From Aquipuribacter hungaricus (lineage in GTDB: Bacteria > Actinomycetota > Actinomycetes > Actinomycetales > JBBAYJ01): a DNA stretch of 64,000 bases. Positions within the stretch are counted from its first letter, which is position 1; each line of letters starts with the position of its first letter. Location: the NCBI RefSeq assembly GCF_042663885.1, contig NZ_JBHSXV010000001.1, one strand, 5' to 3'. The notes beneath the pieces are model-generated. The model was not told where the DNA came from. It did not search any database and saw only the letters and a list, made by a program, of their open reading frames with translations. This document shows, piece after piece, positions 25,742-33,360 of this stretch. Made by a program: the position numbers and the translations under genes.

Positions 25742-26152
25742 TCAGCGGCCGCGCAGGTCCAGCTCGAACCAGACGTCCTTGCCCTCGTCGCCGGTCTCCG
25801 CGCCCCAGCGCGTGGCGAGGGTGTCCACCAGCCGCAGGCCCCGCCCGCCTTCGGCGGTCTCGTCGTCAGGACCCATGGTCGGCAGGTCGGGGTTGCCGTC
25901 GTGGACGACGACGCGCACCGACGGCGGCTCGGTGCGCACGCTGAGGGTGACCAGGCCGCGGCCGTAGCGGACGGCGTTGGTCACCAGCTCGGAGGTGAGC
26001 AGCAGCGCGAGGTCCACGGCGGAGGAGGTCACCTGGAGCCGGTCGAGCCGCTCGGCGAGGAAGTGCCGGGCCGCGCGCGGCGTCGACGGCTCCGCGGGCA
26101 GCGTGAGCTCGCCCGAGCCGTGGTGAGAGGTGAGGCCCCCCGGTTGTGTCAC
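25742..26152 (-). CDS. Anti-sigma regulatory factor (HATPase_c, RsbW-like kinase)
   Basis: 136 residues with a GHKL ATPase fold. The N box is LLLTSELVTNAVRYG, the G1 box VVVHDGNPDLP and the G2 region EGGRGLRLVDTLATRWG. Proteins of this type phosphorylate STAS-domain antagonists or bind sigma factors directly. The phosphatase gene converging from the other side (stops 7 bases apart) suggests the two act in the same partner-switching pathway. No STAS gene is in the window. GTG 26152 has TAGTCC 6 bases upstream and no ribosome site. Confidence 0.88.
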   Translation of the reverse strand: MTQPGGLTSHHGSGELTLPAEPSTPRAARHFLAERLDRLQVTSSAVDLALLLTSELVTNAVRYGRGLVTLSVRTEPPSVRVVVHDGNPDLPTMGPDDETAEGGRGLRLVDTLATRWGAETGDEGKDVWFELDLRGR

Positions 26153-26241
26153 GGAGGGGGACTACCCCGCCCGGCGCCCTCCTACGCCCACGATGTCGTC
26201 ACAGGCGTCCGGCGACCTCCCGGCGACCCCCGGGGACCACC

Positions 26242-27564
26242 TCAGAAGTCGAAGAGGTTGGCCCGGAGCCCGCCGGTGCCCAGCTCGTCGCGCAGCAGGC
26301 CGCGGTGGCGGAGCTCCGGGACGAGGTCGTCGAGCATGCGGTGCACCGTCACCGGGTGCAGGTCGCCGGACAGCAGGAAGCCGTCGTTGTCGGCCTCCTC
26401 GCCCATCTGCTCGACGAGGTCGGCGAGCTCCGCGGCGGTGCCCACGAGCCCCGTCCGCTCCGACAGCAGGCCCTTGCGCGCCTTGCGGGCCAGCAGCGTG
26501 CGCAGCGTGTCGACGCCGAGCCGGCCCTCGGCGCCCAGCAGCCCCTTGATGGTGCCGCGGGAGACGTGGTCGCCGAAGCTGCCCTCGTCCAGGGGGGCGT
26601 CCAGCGGCAGCCGGGTGAGGTCGGTCTCCAGGTCGCTGGACCAGGCCGCCGCCACCTCCAGCAGCGCGGCGTCGTCGGGGTGCAGCGAGGCCTCGACCCG
26701 GCGGCGGGCCTCCTCGGGGCTGGCCACCACCTCGGGCTTGAGCACGAACAGGACCTTGACGTCGGCGGGGGTCCGGCCGGCGGCGACGGCGGCGTCGTGG
26801 ACCGTCTGCCGGTAGGCGCGCACCCGGGCGGGGTCCAGCGGGCACAGGGCGAGCTGGACCTGGGAGTGGCTGCCGGCGTACGCCAGCCCGCGCGGCGACC
26901 CGCCGGGCGAGACGACCACGGGGTCGTCACCGTCGGTGAAGGGCACCGCGTTGAGCGGGCCGTCGACGTCGAAGTACTCGCCCCGGTGCTGGAAGGCGTC
27001 GACGAGGGAGCCGTCGGCGTAGCGGCCTGTCTCCTCGTCGGCGACCAGGGCGCCGGGGCCCCAGCTGCGCCACAGCCGCCGGACGAGCTCGGTCCACTCC
27101 CCGGCGCGGTCGTAGGCGGCGTCGTGGGCCAGGGGCTGGGCGCCGACGTGCCGCGCGCTGCCGACGTCGGTCACCACGTTGAGCCCGAACCGTCGTCCCG
27201 ACAGGTGGTGCAGCGTCGAGGCCTGCCGCGCGGCCAGGTACGGCGGCGTGATGCCGGCGTTGACCGTCGGGGCCAGCCCGATCCGCGACGTGGCGTCGAA
27301 CAGGTAGGGCGCGAGCAGCAGGGGGTCGTGCTTGGGGCCGCCGTACGCCGCCCGCACCCGGAGGTCGAGGGTGTCCGGGCTGCCGAGGGAGACCGCGTCC
27401 TCCATGACGACCAGGTCGAGCCCGGCCTGCTCGAGCTCCCGCACGCTGTGCTGGTAGAGCCGCGGCTCCTGCCAGCGGTAGCCCCACCGGTGCTCGGGAC
27501 GGCCCCACGCCTGCGGCCGGAAGCCGCTGGAGAAGAACCAGCCCAGGTGCTGCAGCCTGCTCAC
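26242..27564 (-). CDS. LLM-class flavin-dependent monooxygenase (NtaA/SnaA/SoxA type)
   Basis: 440 residues of the bacterial luciferase-like group with long family inserts. Typical segments are GLDLVVMEDAVSLG, FDATSRIGLAPTVNAGITPPYLAARQASTLHHLSGRRFGLNVVTDV and VVVSPGGSPRGLAYAG. These FMNH2-dependent oxygenases attack N- or S-containing compounds such as sulfonates, sulfones or chelators. Coupling to metY by a 4-base GTGA overlap, under a SAM/Cys leader, points to releasing sulfur from an organic sulfur source. The partner flavin reductase is not in this operon. Confidence 0.85.
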   Translation of the reverse strand: MSRLQHLGWFFSSGFRPQAWGRPEHRWGYRWQEPRLYQHSVRELEQAGLDLVVMEDAVSLGSPDTLDLRVRAAYGGPKHDPLLLAPYLFDATSRIGLAPTVNAGITPPYLAARQASTLHHLSGRRFGLNVVTDVGSARHVGAQPLAHDAAYDRAGEWTELVRRLWRSWGPGALVADEETGRYADGSLVDAFQHRGEYFDVDGPLNAVPFTDGDDPVVVSPGGSPRGLAYAGSHSQVQLALCPLDPARVRAYRQTVHDAAVAAGRTPADVKVLFVLKPEVVASPEEARRRVEASLHPDDAALLEVAAAWSSDLETDLTRLPLDAPLDEGSFGDHVSRGTIKGLLGAEGRLGVDTLRTLLARKARKGLLSERTGLVGTAAELADLVEQMGEEADNDGFLLSGDLHPVTVHRMLDDLVPELRHRGLLRDELGTGGLRANLFDF

Positions 27565-29117
27565 GCCAGGGCCCCGACCAGCCCCGACAGGTGCGCTGCG
27601 TCGGCCCAGCGTGACCCGTCGGGCCAGCCGGCCCCGTCGGCCTCGTCCAGCTCGTCCAGCTCGTCCGTGCCGTCCGCGGTGCCCAGGGCGGGGCGGGCCG
27701 GCGGGAGGGGCTCGCCACGGACGGCGGCGAGCGCGCCCTCGAGGTCGGCGAGCAGGTCCTCGGGCTCCTCGGTGCCGATCGACAGCCGGACCGTCCCGGG
27801 GTGGATGCCGGCGGCAGCCAGCTCCGCCGGGTCGCGGTGGGCGTGCGTGGTGCTCGCCGGGTGCAGGACGAGGGAGCGGACGTCGCCCAGGTGCGTCATC
27901 CGGCTGAACAGCCGCACCCCGTCGACGAAGCGCTCCGCGGCGGCCTCCCCGCCGTGCAGGGTGACGCACAGCACCGACCCGGCCCCGCGGGGCAGGTAGC
28001 GGGCGGCCAGGTCGGCCGACGGGTCGCCCGGCAGGCCGGCGTAGCGGACCGAGGCGACCTCCGGGCGGGCCGCGAGCCAGCCCGCGACGGCCAGCGCCCC
28101 GGCGCAGTGCTGGCGCAGCCGCAGCGACAGCGTCTGCAGGCCCTGCTGGACGAGGAAGGCGTTGAGCGGGGAGATCGTCGGACCCAGCCGGGACGCGATG
28201 ACCGCCCGGGCGTAGGCGACGTACGCGCGGGAGCCGTGGACGTCGGTCCAGCTGCGACCGCCCAGCAGCGCCGACGGCTCGACGAGGTGGGCGAACAGCC
28301 GGGGGTCCGCGACGACGTGCTCGGCCACGACCAGGGCGCCGCCCAGGGAGGCGCCGTGCCCGGCGAGGAACTTGCTGGCCGAGTGCACGACGACGTCGGC
28401 GCCGTGCTCGAGCGGGCGCAGCAGGTACGGGGTGGCCAGCGTGGAGTCCACGACGAGCGGGACGCCGGCCTCGTGGGCGACCCCGGCGACGCCCGCGACG
28501 TCGAGGACGACGTTCGTGGGGTTGCTGATCGACTCCCCGAACAGCGCCCGGGTGGTGGGCCGGACCAGCGCGCGCCACGCGTCGAGGTCGGTGGGGTCCT
28601 CGACCAGGTCGACCTCGATGCCGAACCGGGCGAAGTTCTCCAGGAACAGCCCGCGGGAGCCCTCGTAGATCGTGCTCGCCGCGAGCAGGTGGTCCCCGGC
28701 CTGCAGCAGGCCCAGCAGCGCGACGGTGACGGCGGCCTGGCCGCTGCCCACGACGACCGCCTCGGCCCCGCCCTCGAGCCGGGCCAGGCGCCGCTCCAGC
28801 GCGGCCACCGTGGGGTTGCCGATCCGCGTGTAGGTGTAGCCGTCGTCCTCGCCGGCGAAGCGGGCCCGGGCGTGGGCGAAGGAGTCGAAGACGAACCCCG
28901 CCGTCAGGTGGACCGGCGTGACGCGGGCGCCGAAGCCGTCCTCGGGGGCCTCCCCGCCGTGGACCTGCTCGGTGGCGAAGCCGGGGGCCCGGTCGTGACG
29001 GTCCTGACGGTCGTGGTGGTGGTCCGTGGTGCCGGGACGGGTGGCGGCGGGACCGGCAGGGGTGGGACGGGTGGCGGTGGGACGGGCGGTGGCGCTGGGG
29101 CGGGCGTGCTCGGGCAC
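27561..29117 (-). CDS. metY: O-acetylhomoserine sulfhydrylase (PLP-dependent)
   Basis: 518 residues. The core is the Cys/Met metabolism PLP fold: YTYTRIGNPTVAALERRLARLEGG, VVVGSGQAAVTVALL, the PLP-lysine motif VHSASKFLAGHGASLGGALVV and LLGGRSWTD. It makes homocysteine from O-acetylhomoserine and sulfide. A poorly conserved, His/Arg/Pro-rich N-terminal extension of about 60 residues and an acidic tail with DELDELDEAD make it longer than the usual 430 or so. GTG 29117 is chosen because AGGAGA precedes it at 4 bases; the conserved domain starts near residue 50. First structural gene of the SAM- and Cys-controlled operon. Confidence 0.88.
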   Translation of the reverse strand: MPEHARPSATARPTATRPTPAGPAATRPGTTDHHHDRQDRHDRAPGFATEQVHGGEAPEDGFGARVTPVHLTAGFVFDSFAHARARFAGEDDGYTYTRIGNPTVAALERRLARLEGGAEAVVVGSGQAAVTVALLGLLQAGDHLLAASTIYEGSRGLFLENFARFGIEVDLVEDPTDLDAWRALVRPTTRALFGESISNPTNVVLDVAGVAGVAHEAGVPLVVDSTLATPYLLRPLEHGADVVVHSASKFLAGHGASLGGALVVAEHVVADPRLFAHLVEPSALLGGRSWTDVHGSRAYVAYARAVIASRLGPTISPLNAFLVQQGLQTLSLRLRQHCAGALAVAGWLAARPEVASVRYAGLPGDPSADLAARYLPRGAGSVLCVTLHGGEAAAERFVDGVRLFSRMTHLGDVRSLVLHPASTTHAHRDPAELAAAGIHPGTVRLSIGTEEPEDLLADLEGALAAVRGEPLPPARPALGTADGTDELDELDEADGAGWPDGSRWADAAHLSGLVGALA

Positions 29118-29198
29118 GGTCTCTCCTGGTGTCGGTGGCCGCGGGCGCTCGCCGGGGGGTGCCCGGGTGCGGCCTCGCGGCCCTGCTGGGGTGGGGGT

Positions 29199-29238
29199 GC
29201 GCGACGTCGCGCGGGGTGCCGCGGGGTGCCACCGCGGC
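29199..29238 (-). other. Structured leader segment before metY (palindromes and 10-bp tandem repeat)
   Basis: Between the leader-peptide stop and metY lie a perfect 14-base palindrome gcgcgacgtcgcgc (29199-29212), a tandem gcggggtgcc repeat (29211-29230) and a 7-bp hairpin gccgcgg/ccgcggc (29218-29238). Three ggtggtgc repeats also occur at about 29262-29292. These are candidates for attenuator structures coupled to leader translation. Confidence 0.35.
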
Positions 29239-29293
29239 GCGCGCGGGACGCGGCGGCAGGTGGTGCGGCCGGGTGGTGCGGGGGTGGTGCGCC

Positions 29294-29377
29294 TCAGCAG
29301 GGGCGGCACATGCTGCTGGTGCAGCAGCGGTGCAGGTCGACGACGAGGTCGGACCAGGCGGTGGTCGGCGTGCGCAC
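29294..29377 (-). CDS. Cys-rich leader peptide (27 aa) upstream of metY
   Basis: GTG 29377, preceded by GGGAG at 6 bases, opens a 27-codon ORF. Its C-terminus reads RCCTSSMCRPC with stop directly after, so four of the last eleven residues are cysteine. The middle part DLVVDLHR resembles the (H)VDL core of known actinobacterial leader peptides. By analogy with the poly-Cys leader ORFs described in mycobacteria, ribosome progress through the Cys codons probably reports cysteinyl-tRNA supply to the metY-monooxygenase operon. It begins 10 bases after the SAM riboswitch, whose closing stem abuts its ribosome site. Confidence 0.75.
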   Translation of the reverse strand: MRTPTTAWSDLVVDLHRCCTSSMCRPC

Positions 29378-29387
29378 AGGGGGCTCC

Positions 29388-29469
29388 CATCGGTCCTGGC
29401 GGTAGCACCGTTCCCCGCGGGGAGGTTGCTGCGACGTCGACGAGCCAGGTCTCTCGGTCGCTCTGGATG
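29388..29469 (-). promoter_or_regulatory. SAM riboswitch (S-box, SAM-I type)
   Basis: Reading the minus strand 5' to 3', all S-box landmarks appear in order: CAUC (P1), AGAG, GCGAC (P2), the kink-turn GAGAGA, CCUGGC (pseudoknot strand), GUCGC (P2 return), AGCAACC, UCCCC-GC-GGGGA (P3), GGUGCUACC (P4), GCCAGG (pairs with CCUGGC) and GAUG (P1 return). It would bind S-adenosylmethionine and lower expression of metY when methionine is sufficient. The P1 3' strand touches the GGGAG ribosome site of the Cys-rich leader peptide, suggesting translational control of that peptide. A covariance-model search would settle it. Confidence 0.85.
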
Positions 29470-29478
29470 TTGACGTGC

Positions 29479-29508
29479 AGGACAGCGGAGCAGCGTCCGG
29501 GCTGTCAA
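29479..29508 (-). promoter_or_regulatory. Putative promoter of the metY operon
   Basis: A perfect TTGACA (complement of 29503-29508) is followed after 18 bases by TGTCCT (complement of 29479-29484). The expected start near 29472 falls at the beginning of the SAM aptamer. The -10 match is poor at its second base. Confidence 0.45.
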
Positions 29509-29601
29509 CCTGCCGTCCGGGATGCGGACGCCGCGTCGTCCGTTCGGGTGCACCGGCCGCCGGGACCTCGGGCCGGGCCCTCGCCGCGACGATCCAGGCT
29601 C

Positions 29602-31842
29602 GTGCCCACCCCCAGCCAGGCAGCCTGCGGCCTGCTCGCCCTCGGCGTCGCCGCCAACCTCGTGACCCGCGGCGCGGTCACGACCGGCGTCGTCGGCCTG
29701 TACGAGGTGGTCGCCACGCTGTCGCTGGTGCTGGCCTGGGTGAGCCTGGTCCGCGCGGCCCCGCAGCGGCCCTGGGCCTGGCGCTGGGTGCTGGCCGGGT
29801 TCAGCGCCTGGGTCGCCGGCGACGCGGTGTGGACCACGGAGAACAACGTGCTCGGCCTCGAGGTCTTCCCCGCGGTGTCGGACATCTTCTACCTCCTCGG
29901 CTACGTCTGTCTGGCGGTCGGCACGCTCATGCTGGCCCGCACCCGGGGCGCCGGCCGCGACCGGACCGCGGTGCTCGACGCCGCCATCGTCGCCGCGGGC
30001 GTCGCGGTGCCGACGTGGGTGTTCCTCGTCGCGCCGGCGGCCGTCGACTCCGGCCTCACGCTCGGCGGCAAGCTCGTCGCCTCGGCCTACCCCCTGCTCG
30101 ACCTGTTCCTCCTCGCCGTCCTCGCGCGCCTGCTGGCCACCCCCGGCGCCCGCACGGGCTCCTACCGGGCGCTGGTGTGGGCGCTGCTCACCACCTGGGG
30201 CGCGGACGCGGCGTGGAACGCGGGCACCGTCCTCTCCGGCCCCGGCTTCCAGGCGCCGTGGACGGACGCGCTGTGGCTCGCGTCGTACGTCCTCGTCGCG
30301 GTGTCCACCTGCCACCCCTCGATGCTGCTGGTCACCGAGCCGGCCCCCCGCCAGCGCGCCCGCGTCACCCGGGGCCGCATGGTCGCCCTCGCGGTGGCCT
30401 CGACGCTGCCCGCGGCGACGCTGGTGGCCGACGGCTGGGCGGACGACGACGTGGCCTGGGAGGCCACCGCCGTCGGGGCGGTCGTCCTGTCCCTGCTCGT
30501 CCTGGCCCGGATGGGCGGGCTGCTGGAGCAGGTCCAGGTGCAGGCGGTGCAGCTGTCCGCCCTGGCCAGGGTCGACGGCCTCACGGGCGTGCCGAACCGG
30601 CGCACCTGGGACCACGAGCTGTCCCGCGCCTGCGCCGTCGCCCGTGACACCGGCGAGCCGCTCGCCGTCAGCCTGCTCGACCTCGACCGGTTCAAGCGCT
30701 ACAACGACCAGCACGGCCACCAGGCCGGGGACCGGCTCCTGCGCGAGGCGGCCACCGCGTGGACCGCCGAGCTCGAGGCCCACGGAGGCTTCCTCGCCCG
30801 GTACGGCGGCGAGGAGTTCGCGGTCCTGCTGCCCGGCACCGACAGCGCGACGGCGTGCCGGCTCGTGGACGACCTGCGGTGGGTCACGCCGGGGTCGCAG
30901 TCGTTCTCGGCCGGCGTCGCGGTGTGGGACCCGGCCACCGACCCCGACGCGGCGGTCGGCGCGGCGGACACCGCCCTGTACGAGGCCAAGCGCCTCGGCC
31001 GCGACCGCGTGGTCGCCGCCTCCGCCGGCGGGCCGTCGCCCGAGCTGCCCACCTGGGCCGAGGACACGCGCGTCGTCCTCCAGCCCATCGTCGGCGCGCC
31101 CGACGGGCGCCTGGTCGGCCACGAGGCCTCCGCCCGGTTCGCCCACGACGCCGACGTGCGCCGGGTGCTGCGCCGGGCGCACGAGGAGGGCTACGGCGAC
31201 CTTCTGGAGGCGCACCTGCTCCGCCGCGCCGTCGCCGTCCCCGGCCGCCCCGAGGACTCCGAGCTGTTCGTCCACCTGAGCACGGCGGCCGCCTGCTCGG
31301 CCCGGTTCTGGGACGCGGTCCCCGCCGACCTCGCCGGCCTGGTCGTCGAGCTCGTCGAGGACCTGCCCCCCGCCGCGCAGCCCCGCCTGCCGGTCGGCTC
31401 GCTGTCCCGGGACGAGGCGCTGGCCACCCTCCGAGGCCGCGGGGCGGTGCTGGCCGTCGACGACCTCGGCGCCGGCCGGGGCGACATCGGACTGCTGCTG
31501 GAGGTACGGCCCGCGGTCGTCAAGGTCGACCGGGCGGTCGTCGTCGGCTGCGCGGGCGACCCGGTCCGGCTGCAGCTGCTCGAGCTCGTGGTCCGGCTCG
31601 CCGACACCGCCGGTGCCCGGGTCTGCGCCGAGGGCGTCGACTCCGCCGCGGACCTGCAGGCGCTGCGCGGCGCCGGCGTGCACCTGGTCCAGGGGCCCCA
31701 CGTCGGGCGTCCCGCACCGGGCTGGACGGTCGTCCCGCAGCGCACCGGCCCGGCTGCGAGCCCCGCCACGAGCGCCGCCACGAGCCCTGCCAGCAGCCCT
31801 GCCAGCAGCCCTGCCAGCAGCCCAGCGACCAGCCCCGCCTGA
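29602..31842 (+). CDS. Membrane GGDEF-EAL protein with an apparently degenerate EAL domain
   Basis: 746 residues. Nine or so N-terminal membrane helices (to about residue 310) form a sensor-like region, followed by a diguanylate cyclase domain with an intact RYGGEEF active site near residue 400. The last domain (about 490-715) is EAL-like but altered: the signature reads HEASARF, the metal-binding Asn position has VHLSTAA, and the DDFGTG loop reads DDLGAGRG. The enzyme therefore probably makes c-di-GMP and may only sense or bind it through the EAL fold. A 28-residue Ser/Pro/Ala tail comes from a tandem repeat. GTG 29602 lacks a good ribosome site; an earlier start is possible. Confidence 0.85.
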   Translation: MPTPSQAACGLLALGVAANLVTRGAVTTGVVGLYEVVATLSLVLAWVSLVRAAPQRPWAWRWVLAGFSAWVAGDAVWTTENNVLGLEVFPAVSDIFYLLGYVCLAVGTLMLARTRGAGRDRTAVLDAAIVAAGVAVPTWVFLVAPAAVDSGLTLGGKLVASAYPLLDLFLLAVLARLLATPGARTGSYRALVWALLTTWGADAAWNAGTVLSGPGFQAPWTDALWLASYVLVAVSTCHPSMLLVTEPAPRQRARVTRGRMVALAVASTLPAATLVADGWADDDVAWEATAVGAVVLSLLVLARMGGLLEQVQVQAVQLSALARVDGLTGVPNRRTWDHELSRACAVARDTGEPLAVSLLDLDRFKRYNDQHGHQAGDRLLREAATAWTAELEAHGGFLARYGGEEFAVLLPGTDSATACRLVDDLRWVTPGSQSFSAGVAVWDPATDPDAAVGAADTALYEAKRLGRDRVVAASAGGPSPELPTWAEDTRVVLQPIVGAPDGRLVGHEASARFAHDADVRRVLRRAHEEGYGDLLEAHLLRRAVAVPGRPEDSELFVHLSTAAACSARFWDAVPADLAGLVVELVEDLPPAAQPRLPVGSLSRDEALATLRGRGAVLAVDDLGAGRGDIGLLLEVRPAVVKVDRAVVVGCAGDPVRLQLLELVVRLADTAGARVCAEGVDSAADLQALRGAGVHLVQGPHVGRPAPGWTVVPQRTGPAASPATSAATSPASSPASSPASSPATSPA
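31783..31818 (+). repeat. Three perfect 12-bp tandem repeats in the 3' end of the GGDEF-EAL gene
   Basis: The unit agccctgccagc occurs at 31783, 31795 and 31807, with degenerate flanking copies. It encodes a SPAS-like tetrapeptide tail in frame, so copy-number changes would vary tail length without a frameshift. Confidence 0.85.
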
Positions 31843-31910
31843 GCACCGGCCGGGGGTGCCCCGGCCTGCGCCGGGGTGCCCCGCGACCTTGGAGCAGGTA
31901 GGCAGGGCGC

Positions 31911-33359
31911 GTGACCACACCTCCCGGGGCAAGCGCTCCCACCACCTCCGGCGCGAGCGCCTCCACCCCGGCCGGCAGCGGCACCGGACCCCGTCCCGAC
32001 GGCGGCACTCCCGGCCCGGACGGGTCCGGCGAGGGGCTGCGCCGCAGCATCGGCCCGCGGCTGCTGCTGCTCTTCATCCTCGGCGACGTCCTGGGGGCGG
32101 GGATCTACGCGCTGGTCGGCACGGTGGCCGCCGAGGTGGGCGGCGCCGTCTGGGTGCCGCTGCTGGTGGCGCTGGGCATGGCCCTGCTCACGGCGCTCAG
32201 CTACGCCGAGCTGGTCACCCGGTTCCCGCGCGCGGGCGGGGCCGCGGTCTTCGTCCAGCACGCCTTCGGCCGCCCGGTGCTGTCGTTCCTCGTCGGCTTC
32301 GCGATGCTGTCGGCGGGCGTGGTGTCCGCGGCCGCCCTGTCGCTGGCCTTCGCCGGGGACTACCTGGCCCAGATCGTCGACCTGCCGCGCGTCCCGGTGG
32401 CGCTGGCGTTCCTCGCCGTCGTCATGGCCCTCAACCTGCGCGGCATCCGCGACTCGCTGCGCGCCAACGTCGTCATGACACTCGTCGAGGTCGGCGGCCT
32501 CGTCCTCGTCGTCGTCCTGGCGGCCACCGTGCTCGGCAGCGGCGGCGGGGACCTCTCGCAGGCGGTCCAGCTCGAGCCCGGCTGGGCCGGCGCCAGCGCG
32601 GTCCTCGCGGCCTCGACCGTCGCGTTCTACTCCTTCGTCGGCTTCGAGGTGTCCGCCAACATCGCCGAGGAGGCCCGCGACCCCCGCCGGGACTACCCGC
32701 GCGCCCTGATCACCGCCCTGCTCGTCGCGGGCGTGCTCTACGTGCTCGTCGGCCTCGCGGTGTCCGTGGCCACCCCGGGCGGTGCGGGCTCCTCCGACGC
32801 CCCGCTGCTCGACGTCGTCGCCGCCTCGCCGGTGGGGATCCCCGCCCAGGCGTTCGCCGTCATCGCGCTCGTCGCGGTCGCCAACGGCGCCCTGCTCACC
32901 ATGATCATGGCGTCGCGGCTCACCTACGGGATGGCCCGGGAGCGGCTGCTGCCCTCGGTGCTGGGCCGGACCGCGTTCGTCGACCGCGGCGAGGGCCGCG
33001 GCACCCCGGCGGTCGCCGTGGTCGTCACCACCGTCGTCGCGGGCCTGCTCGTGGCCACCGGCAGCCTGGCTACCCTCGCGGCCACGGTCGTCATGCTCCT
33101 GCTCGTCGTGTTCGCGGCGGTCAACGTCGCCGTGCTCGTCCTGCGCCGCCGGCCCGAGGAGGGCGAGCAGGACCACTTCCGCACCTGGTGGCCGGTCCCG
33201 GTCCTCGCGCTGGCCACCTGCGTCCTGCTCGCCGCCCAGCAGCCGTGGGACGTGTGGGGCAGGGCCGGGCTCATGCTCGCCGTCGGGCTCGCGCTGTACG
33301 CGCTCACCCGCCTCGCGCGGCGGGGTCGGACGGAGGAGGACGCCGAGCGGGCACGATGA
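31911..33359 (+). CDS. APC family amino acid permease
   Basis: 482 residues with 12 predicted membrane segments. The first ones carry the APC signature LLFILGDVLGAGIYALVGTVAAEVGGA and ALLTALSYAELVTRFPRAGGA; segment 6 is YSFVGFEVSANIAEEARDPRRDYPRA. A 40-residue Thr/Pro/Gly-rich N-terminus precedes them. The substrate is not inferable; cationic amino acids or polyamines are usual for such sequences. Its stop is one base away from the next start (GTG 33361), so it is probably co-transcribed with the gluconokinase, although the two have no obvious metabolic link. Confidence 0.88.
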   Translation: MTTPPGASAPTTSGASASTPAGSGTGPRPDGGTPGPDGSGEGLRRSIGPRLLLLFILGDVLGAGIYALVGTVAAEVGGAVWVPLLVALGMALLTALSYAELVTRFPRAGGAAVFVQHAFGRPVLSFLVGFAMLSAGVVSAAALSLAFAGDYLAQIVDLPRVPVALAFLAVVMALNLRGIRDSLRANVVMTLVEVGGLVLVVVLAATVLGSGGGDLSQAVQLEPGWAGASAVLAASTVAFYSFVGFEVSANIAEEARDPRRDYPRALITALLVAGVLYVLVGLAVSVATPGGAGSSDAPLLDVVAASPVGIPAQAFAVIALVAVANGALLTMIMASRLTYGMARERLLPSVLGRTAFVDRGEGRGTPAVAVVVTTVVAGLLVATGSLATLAATVVMLLLVVFAAVNVAVLVLRRRPEEGEQDHFRTWWPVPVLALATCVLLAAQQPWDVWGRAGLMLAVGLALYALTRLARRGRTEEDAERAR

Positions 33360-33360
33360 G

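Noticed and set aside
29470..29600. Plus-strand frame with VDVQDSGAASGLSTCRPGCG, resembling a Cys leader peptide before the GGDEF gene
   Set aside because: The frame has no stop at the right place, no ribosome site, and lies opposite the metY promoter; the resemblance is probably accidental.
26242..31932. 1896-codon minus-strand frame reading through metY and the GGDEF gene into the monooxygenase
   Set aside because: Only the part from GTG 27564 is homologous to a family; upstream it is out of frame with metY and antisense to the GGDEF-EAL gene.
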